Assembly (NCBI GenBank): GCA_008921705.1 | Contig: VFFE01007645.1 | Coordinates: 518,456-582,455, forward strand | DNA: 64,000 nucleotides | DNA from: Burhinus oedicnemus | Lineage: Eukaryota; Chordata; Aves; Charadriiformes; Burhinidae | Direction: 5' to 3' | In this document: in pieces, positions 51,466 to 62,990 of the stretch | Numbering within the stretch: the stretch's first letter is position 1 | Layout: the number at the start of each line of letters is the position of its first letter | Made by a program: the position numbers and the translations under genes | Notes under the pieces: model-generated | What the model saw: only the letters and a program-made list of their open reading frames with translations | Told to the model about the DNA's origin: nothing | Database searches by the model: none

Positions 51466-52130
51466 GAAAGCCACCGCTCCAGCCTTCGATGCTCTCAGCA
51501 GCGAAACACCAGCCATTTACTCTCCGGGCTTTGCTGCTCCGGCGTAGCCGTCAGCCCCTGCAGAGCGGCGTCCTGACGACGCTCCTTTTGCCCACAGGGC
51601 AACGCAGCCCTTGGTTCAGCGCGTCATTAGAGCTGGAGTAGACCGTGAGTGTCTTGAAGACAACACGCGCCTCATGAGCAGAGGACCGGTGGAAAGCCAG
51701 CCACGCCGATGGGGCTGCCTAAGGGGTGCTCTGGGTTCAAACCCCAGTTTTCCATACAACGGGCAGCTCGAAGACCCAGAGCCACAGACCCAGCTCTACA
51801 CGGATTGGGGGGGTTCAAAGCCTTCTGCAACCGATGCACCCCAAGCCAGAGGGAAGCAGCTCCCCAGAAGGGCCGGACTTTGGCAAGGCGGATTCAGACC
51901 GTGCTGCTTCGCCGCCCTTCCCCGTGCACGGAAGCAAAGCACTCGGGCTTTTTGCAAGGAGACAGCGTTTCTCCTGCTCCGTGCCAGCTCTAGTCCCGCT
52001 TGAACATCGGCGCCATCGGCTTCCCCCCGTCGCCGCCCTGCCCGTCGCCTTTGGGTCCCGACCAGAGCACGCAGGGTGCCAGCCTCGCCGTGAAGAGGGA
52101 CCCGCTTCACTCCCGCATAAACGAGCCTGA
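51466..52130. other. GC-rich patch
   Basis: Elevated GC and CpG over about 660 bases yields overlapping open frames of 94-186 codons on both strands without a recognisable domain. A tRNA T-arm-like stem-loop at 51,731-51,747 is isolated and is not a tRNA gene. Confidence 0.4.
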
Positions 52131-52198
52131 TTCTGCTCTCCCTCCTCTTTTTCCCCAATAATCTTTTCCTCTCATTGCCAGATGCTGCAAGAGCTGGT

Positions 52199-52204
<6 letters not shown>

Positions 52205-52229
<25 letters not shown>

Positions 52230-52230
52230 A
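52205..52230 (+). repeat. 26-base poly-A run with A/C-rich extension
   Basis: Twenty-six A's follow AAAT directly and then pass into an A/C-rich tail with CCAAA motifs to about 52,285. A poly-A this long might mark the 3' end of a retrocopy, but the AATAAA abuts the run and the upstream sequence matches no transcript I know, so simple homopolymer expansion is more likely. Confidence 0.8.
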
Positions 52231-52285
52231 CCAAAAAAACACACAACCAAACAAAACCACCCCAACCCCACCCTTAAACTCCCAT

Positions 52286-53865
52286 TTTAACATCTCACAC
52301 AAAAGATGCTCTTTGGCCCAAAGGGGGCACAAATCAATACGCGGGTTTTGGGCCAAGTGCCTGTAGCGTTCCGTGTAGGCTGTAGCGACTTAAAACCGTA
52401 CAGAATGAGCTGGGGCTGTTTTGTCGCCATTTATTATGTTGATTGTGTATTTATTCCTTGAAGCAGGATTCTGCTTAATGTTCTGTGCTTTGAAAAAGCC
52501 TGGCAGCTGGTGTAAATGAGTTATAGACCCATTTGCCACCAAATCAAAGCCCAGAGCCAGATCAAAGCCAGATAAAAAAAAAAAAAAAATCTTTCTTCTG
52601 TCACAGACTGGATGGCTTCTTCCCTGCCCTGTAAATAAAATTGATATTATTTCATCCAACTTCTATTTTCTCCTGATCAAAATATGATTATGTCTAATGC
52701 TATCCTGTCCAGGGCACTGAAGTTATACGAGATGTGAAAGCTTATTGATGTATTCAATTACTGGATGCTGCTCCATTGTCTGCTGAGCAGAGATGCTCAG
52801 TTATCGGTTCTTTGGAGCTGTACATTTCTGCCTAACAAAGTCATAACTCCCGCAATTACCTGCCTGATGGATGGAAAACAGAAATATCTCACGAGTCCAA
52901 TGCTGTTATCGGCTCTTCTCCATCTCTAAAATGGCTTTATATTAATGAGATTAGGGCTGTGAAAGAGGTATCACGAGATTTAATTATTTATATTTTTCCT
53001 CCTATGGTAGCAACGCGCTCATGTTTCTTGATCTGCATAACGATTTTTCTATAGCACGGCCTTTCCACAGTAAGAACTGGATGAAATGTGAAAAGCAATG
53101 AAACGTAACCTTTCCAAAGGCGTATGTAACTAGGGCTCGCGTATCTATTTTCCCACCGTCGAGACATCTAACCCACACACCACGACGGCTGTCACAAGAA
53201 TCCTCGGCAGCACTTGCACTGAAAATGAGAGACACCCGTGCATTTAATTAGGCTGACACACAGAGGCTAAGCTCTCGGGCGCTAGGTGCATCGGCTGCGG
53301 GTATCCATACAATTTATAAACATACTGAACGCCAGTGACATTTTTCTCCCTATAGCTTTCCAGCAACAACTATCCGTGCTCTATAACGGTGCTGAGTAAC
53401 GAGTCGGCACGTGCAGGACCCTGCTCTCCAAATGCCAGTGCATCCTCACCGGTACCGTTTTCCTCAGAAATCTAGTCGGAAGTCGCATGACTGCTGGTGC
53501 TGTGGTTTTACCCCTGCCTTGGGCTTGTAAGAGATTTTTTTTTTCATCAAATAGAAACACCTTCTCTTACTACAATTTATTCTGACGGGACGGACAAGGA
53601 GAGGTGTTTCCCACACAGTCGCTCCAGGTTGCGATCCCTGCAGCGTTGCGGTTTGAATACGGACAGTATAGCTGGGATATAACGCAACCGCCCTGAAGGC
53701 TGTGGAGGTCAGGTCTACGTTTATTATTTGCGTTACACAAAAAAAAGCGTTTCAGCTTCGTCGTCATTAAACAGAGCAAGTTTCAAGCCCACAAGGAAGA
53801 AGTTATTGTGGGAGTGAAGTACATGGAGATGACCCTGGAAGCGTAGCAACCTGGAAAAACCCCCG
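52286..53865. other. Non-coding stretch, nothing identified
   Basis: AT-rich unique sequence with a 15-base A run at 52,574-52,588. No exon, RNA or repeat family recognised. Confidence 0.5.
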
Positions 53866-54205
53866 GTCCAGACTAGGCTGTTTAGCAACGCTGCCGCTCC
53901 CCGAGGGGCGCGAGCAAAATATTTAACTGAGACTAAATTTTCCCTCCTTAACACTTATAGTAACAGGTGATCTCGGCTTGGTCCAGCTGCCGAGGCTCCC
54001 TTGGCCCGCTGGGAGCGATTGGATCGCGGAGCCGCTCTTCCGGGCACTCCGGACCGCCTCTTGCGTGCAGTTGGTGACACTCAATCCATCATCCGCCGCT
54101 CCCAGGAGGCAGAATTATGGAGCTCTTCAGGAGCGACCGAGCAGCCCCGCGTCCTGCCGCTCCTCCCACCTACTTCTCTCCGTCTGACCGGCCGTCTTCC
54201 AGACA
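53866..54205. other. CpG-rich patch
   Basis: A short segment of raised CpG density with overlapping frames on both strands. No recognisable product and no promoter element. Confidence 0.4.
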
Positions 54206-57200
54206 AAAAGGGTGAAAGTGTCACTGCCACACAGGTGATTTTCAGCAGTATTTCTCCCTCTCGGCTCATCACTCCGAGGCAATCTGACTGCTGTCACCCT
54301 CCTGTGTTACATACAGCAGACGACAGGAGTAATCTTTGGTTCAGAGTTGACCCTTTTATAAAATCTGAGCATGGTGTAAGCAGTAGTACTTGGTATCACT
54401 GGCATAAAGCTTGAGATACTCACACCAATGACAGAGATAATCACATCTTCCCTTTAGACCCCAAGTCTATTTTGAATGCATTAATATAGCATTTTTGCCC
54501 GCATTCAGTCTGCTGCAACGTTTAAGGAGGGACATCTGTTACACTTAAGATCTATACTGCATTTCATAGTGAAAAGCAAAATAAGCATTTTTCAGATCAG
54601 AGTAGTTAAAGCAGTACAGATAAAATCCTGGGACAACAGCTTGGAAGACTAGACATCTGCATTTATTTAATGATTAATCTCTTTGGACTTGTATTTCTGT
54701 CCGTATCTCAAATATTGTTTTCCTTCTTTACTCAGGAGCCTGTAACTCTACTGTAAGAAACTGCGAATCAAGACAGTTCGTTGGTATTTGTGTAGAAAGC
54801 ATACGTTATCATGTGAAGTGGAACTACTTATGACATTTTCAGAAAGCTATGAATAATCACACGTCATTAAAACTCTTGATTGAAACAGCGCTTTGCCATG
54901 ACATTTTTAATCCACGGCATAAGTAAATGCAAAATCTCCCTAGCAGAAGGAAAAAAATCACCGAAAACTCAGAGAGTTATACCCCAAAGTGTTCTGTCTA
55001 CTGTACCCTAGGTGTAAAATAAAGAAAAGGAAAGCGTTGCTGACAAAGCCAGTAACAAAACTTCCATTGGTTTTAGTGGGATCATGTTTAGTCCAGTTGT
55101 GGCAATTTCCTAAGGAATAAAGAGTATAGGTTGCCTCTGGAAGGGAGCTCAAGGCTCCTTTCTATCACACATGGAATCTTTGGATAGCTTCACATTCTTT
55201 GCATTAAAATGTTGCTTTATTTTGCTGAATTCATAATGTCAGCCTACTCGCTGTTAAAAAAAAACAACAACAAACAACCAAAACCCAAAACAGTTTCACA
55301 TAATGTACATGCTGGGAATAAATCCGTTTGTTTATAGAAATTGTTAAGACCCAGGAGCGTGAGAAATTGAAGGAATAAAACCTAGCCGGCACAGAGCATA
55401 GGAGAACTGGCATACCAGAATACAGAACAAGTTCTCTTCATACCCCATGTGGCGGGAGTTGATAGATTTATCACCTCTGCAGGCAATACCCAACGCACGT
55501 GAACTCGGTAGGGCTGAAACACAGGCTGCCGTTTCAAACGGCCCGGGAAACTGTCCTCATGAACACCAAGATCCCACTTATTTCCAAACGTGTTTGCTCT
55601 ACACGGGAAACCCCTTATCTAGGAAGAAGCAGTCGTTTCCAAGCTGGTTTCTTGGTGACCAAGAGGAATGAAGCAAAGTACATTATACAGAATAGCGTTT
55701 CTTATCCTGCATGCCAGGCAGTAGTACTTTAAGAAAGTTTAATTCCTGTAAAGCTAAACTGACTTTTTTTAATTAATAAACTACTAACAGAGATGTGTGT
55801 GGCTAACACTTCAGAAAAAAATAATATTAAAAAATATTAAAAAAACTAATCAGTGAAGAACATGATCCAAATTCCAGTGGAAAAAAGGGCATCTTCCTAT
55901 AGGAGCTACCCACAGGAGAGCACTCCCCACCTTCTCTGCAAAGTCTCTACCCTCTGCTAGAAAGGTTTTCAGCCAGCATCCAGAGCACTCCGCAACCTAG
56001 ATGTCAGAGAGAACGCCACTGGCCAAGCAGGCTTTCCCTTCTTTCCTAAGCCTATTCCTTTAGTTGAACTACACGCACTGATGTTCTCCACCTCCATTCA
56101 GGAGGGAGAGGTTGCGCGAGTGCAGCAAACAGCTGGTCCAACCGAAACTTTGACCCTTACCACTAGTTCAAAGATCCTCCTGGACCAATCCACTTCCCTG
56201 TACCCCAGCTCCTGGTCTTGTTTGCTCTTCACCCTCAATCGCTCTTCCCATCAGTCTTAGCCCTGTTAATCTCCCTGCAACACCACCATGAGTTGGCCAC
56301 AGCTTCGAGACAAAAGTGACTGCACGCGTGCACATTAGATGTGACCTTGCCAAAGAGAGTTTAAGTCCTTACATCTTTGTCCTGAAAAAACAAACCCAAG
56401 CATTTCTTTAAACAGAAAAACAACGAACTAAAGCATGGTCAGCCAGATTGTAATCAAGTTGGAGCACTTTAGGCTGCATGGTATTGCTCAAGCTCATTTG
56501 CTCCACCAGCACGCTCTAAGCATGGCCAGAAAGCCTTGCCCTATCTTCCTAAGCCTGCAAATATTTATAGTATTTATCTGAATAACACACGCCTATTCTC
56601 TGTGAGACAAGTACGTCACTGAATGAGGACACAGTGTCTGCCAAATTCCAAAGGGCTACGCTAGACCTCCACAGGAGCATTCCTTCTTGACCTTAAGAAA
56701 AAACACCGTTTCTCACTAGGCTTTCTGGCTAACTGTCACAGGAAACTTTGGTCCAAGACAGACAACTAATGAACTTCCTCTCAAGCTGGTAAAAGTTTGC
56801 CAAAATTACAGGCAACTGAAAATGGAGAGTGCATTACTTCTTGAGGCTGACTGATGCTTCCCAACATCACCGTTTTCATCTTGCGCAAAAGGCCAATTTA
56901 TATATTCTGAGAAGAAACCCCCTCTGAGTATTTCTCGACATTATGCATTTATCCATCTGATGGCTCAGGCAAAATTGCCCCAAAACAGGTGCTGCTATTA
57001 AGTATCAGCCTTTGCAGTTGGCTCATATTAAATTCTGTATTCTAAGTTTTTTGCAAGTCATTTGACTTCTCGGTTATTTTTGAAAGCCAGCAGCAAAGTT
57101 ACAGGTGTGTCTGGTTCCTGTACCTAAGAAGGTGCAAGATACGACATATCTTGAGGTGAAGAAAAGATGAGAAATGCACACACTGAAATAAATCCTCACT

Positions 57201-57785
57201 GATACTTTCTATATGCCACTCATTTCAGACCTAATCCAAAATCCACTGAATTCAGAAAACTCATATTCATTATATTTGGATAAAGCCATTATTCATGAAA
57301 AATACTTCTGCTTCCAAGCATGCTCTGATTAAACATAATAATACATCCACATCTCACAAGCAGCAAATAGTCAAAGCAAACAATTTACAAGCTTTATTTA
57401 CAAGATCCATGCAGTGAATACCAAGGAATAAATAATCCTTTTGCTGAAATCGGGGTCAACTCACACATCAGAGGGACAGAAAACCAGGACTAAATTGGGA
57501 GTGAATTCCTTTCCAGTGCATGGCTCAGCCAGCTCTCGGTATGAACTAGCTGGACAGCAGTTGAGCTGGCTTTGAGTTCATTTGACTGGGATTATTTTAT
57601 AGCACTGCAGGAAATCTGTAGTTTTTGGACAGGGGAATCTGAGCTTTAAAAAAAAAAAACTCGTAACACACACCCCTACCCCCAGCCCCTGAAATTCCTT
57701 TTTCCCCAGCACATCAAAGTGTGCACACAGCAGAGCTCCCGCTCCAACACCTGGAAGCAGGCGGGCCGTAGGAAGAACCATAAAC
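54206..57785. other. Non-coding stretch, nothing identified
   Basis: Largely AT-rich unique sequence. A C-rich, G-poor patch occurs at about 55,900-56,290, and an A-run plus CAACAA/CCAAAA tract at 55,256-55,291. No gene or repeat family recognised. Confidence 0.5.
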
Positions 57786-58080
57786 CCCAAATAAAGAGCC
57801 GTGCTACGCAAAACAGCGTCCGTCCGCGTGGCACGCGGGCATCTGCCGCACCGGCCTCGCGCCTGCCAACACGGGATGGCAGGCAGCAAGCCATTAGCGC
57901 TCAACGCTGGCAGCAAGCGACCACGCTGGCTTGCCCAGCCGTGCCCAAAATGCCTGATAATTGCCTTGTACATATGAATTCCACAGAAACATTGTCCAAG
58001 ATGCCGAGGAGACGTGGGATGCGCGGCTGCCGGGAGCCATCGGCCGGAGCCCCGCACGTTGATGCTCTACCCACTTTATG
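57786..58080. other. CpG-rich patch
   Basis: About 27 CpGs in roughly 300 bases. Open frames on both strands (159 and 175 codons) overlap one another, as expected from composition, and are unrecognised. Confidence 0.4.
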
Positions 58081-61000
58081 GTGTCGTTCTCCGCTGGCAA
58101 CTGCTTTTCAGAGCTGCTGGCTTCACTACTTTTTTAGCATATTCATTAAAAGACTTGGACTAAAGCTACTGCCTTGCTGCCAAGCAGATCTGTGTGTGAA
58201 GGTAGCGTCGGCGGTGGAGATATTTATTTTGGAAAAAAAAAATTAAAAAACCAAAAACAACCTTTCAAGCTTATATTGTCCAGTGAAATGTTCAAACAAC
58301 CTCAGATATCAAATAGTTCAACAGAATAGAGGCAAAACTTTATTCCCATTTACGTAAATACTCCTCTTGTAGTTTAAGCCAGAGGTGAAGTCTGAGACTT
58401 CTGGATTTGTTTACTGGCTGAAAGGAAAGTTTAGATGATCATTTTGTCCCTGTAAAATAGTCTGATAAAACAGTCAAGTACATGCCTCCCTTATAAAAAC
58501 AACTCCCAGAAAGCAGCATGAATACTTGGCTTATTCACGTTAATAAGTGTGCAATTTTATTTCTGCGATAGCGTGCAATGTGATACTGTTCACTGCTGTA
58601 AACTAGCGTTCCCGGGATGCTAAGTTACTACCAACTGCACCTTCGGCAAGTTTAACCTAACTTGCTCTAGAAATGTCAGTGAGAGGCAAAACTCGTTAGC
58701 AATTGAATATTGTCCCAGAAGTAATCGAAAATACCAAAGATGCTAAATAAGAATACATTTTTACCCTCTGGATGTCCAGTCTGAAGCAGTAAAAATAAGT
58801 CAAAGAAACAGAAGATGGCAAATAGCTGGATTTCAGAAACAGCCAGAAACAGCTAAGAGATTTCTTAGCACAATAATAATATTTATTTCAACTCCTTCAA
58901 TACAAAATGAAAGCTGTAGCACTTCCAAAACCGTAGTTAGTGCTCAACAGCAGCACCTGCTTACACGCTTCACTTCTGTACGCCAAATTCATAGGCAGGA
59001 AATCTTTAAACTCATTTAACTTCACAATTTTAACAAAGTAAGGACTGAACCCATGCCAGATCTGAAAAACATCTAAATCTGGTCCAAGTTCAGTGAAATA
59101 ATCATGTTTTATTTGTTTGCACTGAAATATTGCCTTTGCCTCAACTCTCCCGTGGTATAGATGGCCATAAATTTTAAGTCTCAAGAGGTTTTTAGAGTGT
59201 CATCCTTTTTAACCACTGATATTCTGCTTTGCAATACTTGCCCCCAAAATCGCACAAGCCATAATATTCTTAACCGCAGAGTCAGCTTGAGGCGATGCAG
59301 TTCTTAAAATGAGCCTCTATTAAAATTCCTTGCAACTGGATCACAGTGTTTGGCAGTATTAGCAATAATCATTAAACCCAGCCAAAAACCTTTTGACAGA
59401 AATCTGGGGGTTTGACCAGAGAGAATATTTATGAAAAGTATGCGGTTTTATTTTAAAGAAGCTTTCCTTGGAGAAAGAACTTACTCTGATTGCTTTTGGT
59501 TTGCAAAAACAAGAAGTTGACATTTTCTGCAGGAAGTACAGCATTTTCTGATTAGCTCTAATAGCCACCGTTGGGAGATGCTGCAATTTATCCCAGCATT
59601 TGAAGTGGTTGAGTGTCATTAATTGCTATTCACCGGGGTATTCGAGGCACTCGGTACCTGGTAGAGATGGGAGGGAGAAATCAGAGCGCAGGCCAGGACT
59701 GAGCAAAACACTCCAGCGCCCGGATGAAGGCGGAGCTGAACACAAACCTCCCGTGTTTTGTTGGCCTGGCATTGTGCTTTATAAACCCCAGCAGATGCGT
59801 CAGATCAAGTGCTAGTTTAAGCAGCTGACAGCAAAATACGCATCCACTATTCGTTTTGCTAGTTTCAAAAGCTAGGCATCTTTTTCATACAGAAAGCGCT
59901 GCTAGAAAGTTTTCCAGGTTTTTTTGCCCTGTATCACCCTTTTCTCTCTCCGTGTTTCTCAAAAACACACCCTCCAAACTAAACACATCTCAGTCCGGTA
60001 TTAAGAACACATGATTTTCTTACCCTGTTAAACCAGATCTCGATAATGCCAAAGCCACAGTAATATGTAACTCTTGTCAAAAGAGTCACTTATTTCATTT
60101 CCCATCCTCAGAGACGTGCTCTCTAAGTCGCTTTCTGATGGAAACAAATGAAGGCGATGATTTGTCTTGAATAATAAAGCACCTGCAGCTGTTTGCAGCA
60201 TTTAGAACGATGGCTTATCATTAGCAGAAATGCTTATATATTCCAAGCACCCTACATGCCTTGCAGGTAGGACGCCAGGGTCTGTGTCATTTACCTCAGT
60301 TTCTCACCATTTTCCAATAACAAGAACATCAAGGATGCAGCACATACGTCACCTGCCTAGGAGTCTGGATTCGCTCTAGATGGGGACCTCTGAATAAGTC
60401 CCCTCTGCCCCCCAAAGTGTCAGTAGGAAAGATTTCCTTTGGCTTGGATCACGTAGAACCTGTGGAGCAGAACTTCCTTCCGGGGGCGGGAGGGAAGGTG
60501 GGAGCCCGGTGTGGGGCTGAGCAGCGGTCGATGCTAAATAACTTCAGCAAGGGTTTTAAAATCAATTGTACCTGCAGATACTGCCCGAGCTGGGAAAGCT
60601 TTGAAGACCAACCATCCGTTTGTCTGTCTTTGTTCTCAAGAGCGCCAGTGAGGCAAGACCTGTGCACGTCTTCCTCTGCAGGTCCGAGCGCGGCGCGGCA
60701 CTAACGCTGCGGAGCTGGATGCCGGGCTCTGCCGGCCAGCTGGAACGGGGACTGGAAGCATCTTTTACCGCGTAGTCATGCGGTGAGGAGCTCAACTTCA
60801 TTCAAAATAGATTAACTCATTACAGAAAACAGGAGAATAAACTACACAGGAACGAGCGAGGGATTTTCAAGGGAGTTAAGGCACTCCAAAATACCATGAA
60901 GCTCCTGTATGACTGGAAAGGATGAATTTGTAGCAGTATAATTTACAATTTAGAAAGTTCAAATAATTACACATGAATTGCTAAAATATTCATTAAGGGA

Positions 61001-61258
61001 ACACAAGCTCCCTTTACTTTACAGACCAGCTTCAGTTTCCCAGCAATTCCATAAACACAGCCAGGTGAATCAGTTACTTGTCACCACCATCTAAATCTTT
61101 GGTGATCTGTTAAGGAATGAAAACTCCATCCAGTTAGCATTTCACATGGTTGCCTCTTTGAGTCAGCATCATCTCCAGCTGCAAACTCAGGGCTCCAGTG
61201 CAAAGCTAATAGCAGATCAATTACTATAATTAACAAGATCAATAATAGGTTAACAATA
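58081..61258. other. Non-coding stretch, nothing identified
   Basis: AT-rich unique sequence with an A-run plus CCAAAAACAACC tract at 58,233-58,262 and a short GC-rich patch at about 60,480-60,740. The end (about 60,900-61,258) is rich in TAAT-type cores and might be regulatory. No gene recognised. Confidence 0.45.
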
Positions 61259-62134
61259 ATGCATTTTTCCTCTTGGGATAAACTGCATTGCATCCACATA
61301 GCCTTAAGCTCAAGCAGATCCACAGCTGAACACAGCAAGGCTAACATCAGGAAGACTCAGGGCACCAGGGCAAGCAGAGAAGAGCCTTTCTGCCAACGCC
61401 TGAACGCATCCCTTCCCCGTCTCAGTCTGACATCTTGGCTCTGGCCGGGACGGACACGGCAATCAGAGCACAAAACCCAACAGGGCCAGTTGTCACCGCC
61501 CTCCACGCACCTCGTGCAGCCCCGCTATGGTCTGAGGTACCACCGACCCAGGAACACACCTCCGGGAGGAGCTGTGCCTGCCGCTGTCTCCAGCGTGATG
61601 GTAACTACACCGGGTCGCTGCGTCTCTGCGCGCCCTGCACAGCTTTCGCTTCCACTCTCAGTTTATTTCAGCTTTGGCACCTCCGCCTTTGATTTCCTCC
61701 CACCCGTAAAGGGATATTCCCAATTCCTCTGGTCCCACTCTTTTGTCGCTCCTCCCAAGCAGCAATACTCGTACAGACACTACAGAGGACCTCTTATGGC
61801 CCTACCAGTCGGACAGACCTATCTCCACCCATCCCGAGGCACACTGAAGCATGCTCCTCAAGCCGATTTTATATTTGCTGCGTGCCGTATACTATGCATC
61901 ATCGTCCTCGCCCACACCCGCTCTCTCCTGGGAGACCCTCGGAATGAAGGAGGGCAACTGCCCGACCTCCTCTTTGGCAGTATGAGGCGCTCTGCTGCGG
62001 AGGAGGGGAGCAGTTTTGGACAAACACAGCCAGTTTTCCCAGACAGCTCAGGCAGATCGTGGAAGCGCCACCAGACACAAAGGAGCAACAATCTGCAGAC
62101 AGCGAGACACCGCATTCCCTTGCCGAAAGGCTGA
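61259..62134 (+). other. Long ATG-initiated open frame (291 codons), not recognised
   Basis: This is the longest open frame in the window outside no known repeat or gene. It begins at an ATG with A at position -3 and ends at a TGA. The predicted protein is rich in Ser, Pro, Arg and His, with no signal peptide, clear domain or known motif; one hydrophobic stretch lies around residues 205-220. The region is GC-rich, which lengthens frames by chance, and an unrelated minus-strand frame overlaps its end. The same frame is open again for 263 codons after a small cluster of stops (62,132-62,143), but without an early ATG. It may be a chance frame, a lineage-specific gene or part of a non-coding RNA. 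Confidence 0.12.
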
Positions 62135-62899
62135 TTTTAGTAGCCAGGAGGTAGCTTGGCTGTATTTGCGCTTCCAGTCAGGGCGTGGGAGAAAAGCTGG
62201 GAGCTTACGTTCAATAGCCCGGCAGTCTACTGGTGGCCCTCTCCTGCTCCCTCTGTCGTCCCCTCCCATGGCGAGGTGGGGGCTCTGGAGGCACCTGCTG
62301 GTCCTGCAGCCTCTAAGTGCTGGGCATTCCAGCCTTCGGGTGCACCACCGGGGCTCCTGCAGCAGCAGCCAGCAGTGCCGCACGCTTCTGGGCCAGCACT
62401 GGCCTCCTGGTGCCCTTCTGGCCAAAGCACCCCGTCCCGGTTGATACAAGCCACAGCCTCCGATCTTCTTTCTGCTCCCGCAGAGACGATGGGACCACTG
62501 GCTGCCTCCATCGCCCTTACAGCAGCCCCCCCAAATGGGCACAGAGCAGGCCAGAGGGGGGGGGACAGGCTCCTGGAGAGGGGCTGTGCAGGACCACCAC
62601 TTCTTCAGGATGCTTTATGGAAACCAGCCTCAGTGCTGGGAAAGGAGCGGAGCCCCACGGGCAAGTCTCTTGGGCCGCATCCGGGAGCTGAGGGAATGGG
62701 TCCTCTCCCTTGCGTGGTGCTTGGGAACAGCCACACTCACACATGGAGTTCAGCGAGAGAAACCTATTTACACCACCACCACCAAGTGATAGAGGAAGCT
62801 CTCCTTCCTTTGCTCCCCTCTGAAGAAACACGAAATCCTAGAAAAACAGTGCTTCAGAAGTCACCTAATATGTGCCCTCAACCCCAAATCAACATCAAA
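62135..62899. other. GC-rich non-coding stretch
   Basis: GC-rich sequence with open frames on both strands and a run of nine G's at 62,556-62,564. The longest plus-strand frame has no ATG near its start and no recognisable domain, so no gene is called. Confidence 0.4.
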
Positions 62900-62990
62900 T
62901 CTATTCCTAGCAGATATTTGTCTAATCTAGCCTTTAAAAAGCTCTGAGGATGGAGGTATTTTTTACCCTGCTTGGTTAGGCTATGCATAA
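62900..62990 (-). mobile_element. Possible old CR1/L3-like LINE 3' remnant
   Basis: The plus strand reads CAGATATTTGTCTAATCTAG, then CTTTAAAAA and GAGGATGGAGGT. This order resembles the reverse complement of the 3' coding end of CR1/L3 LINEs, where the younger copy at 13 kb has CTTTTAAATGCCTCC and GGGATGGCGATTCC. Only about 50-90 bases can be matched by eye and divergence is high. The orientation would be the same as that of the 13-kb CR1. Confidence 0.4.

Noticed and set aside
51731..51747. tRNA T-arm-like stem-loop CTGGG-TTCAAAC-CCCAG
   Set aside because: No matching acceptor, D or anticodon arm lies upstream at tRNA spacing, and no terminator follows. It may be chance or a scrap of a tRNA-derived SINE.
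52130..52230. Retrocopy 3' end suggested by the 26-base poly-A
   Set aside because: The AATAAA touches the A-run, no upstream transcript is recognisable, and the tail continues as A/C-rich low complexity.
58056..58075. Minus-strand GGTAGAGCATC segment like a tRNA D-arm
   Set aside because: The following sequence has no anticodon or T-arm, and the match is only about a dozen bases.
60270..60330. MIR-like segment (TTACCTCAGTTTCTCACCAT)
   Set aside because: Only about 20 bases resemble the SINE and neighbouring core motifs are absent.
62156..62947. 263-codon plus-strand frame as a gene
   Set aside because: It starts at TTG with no ATG for over 100 codons, lies in GC-rich DNA and has no recognisable domain. 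It is mentioned only with the upstream frame.
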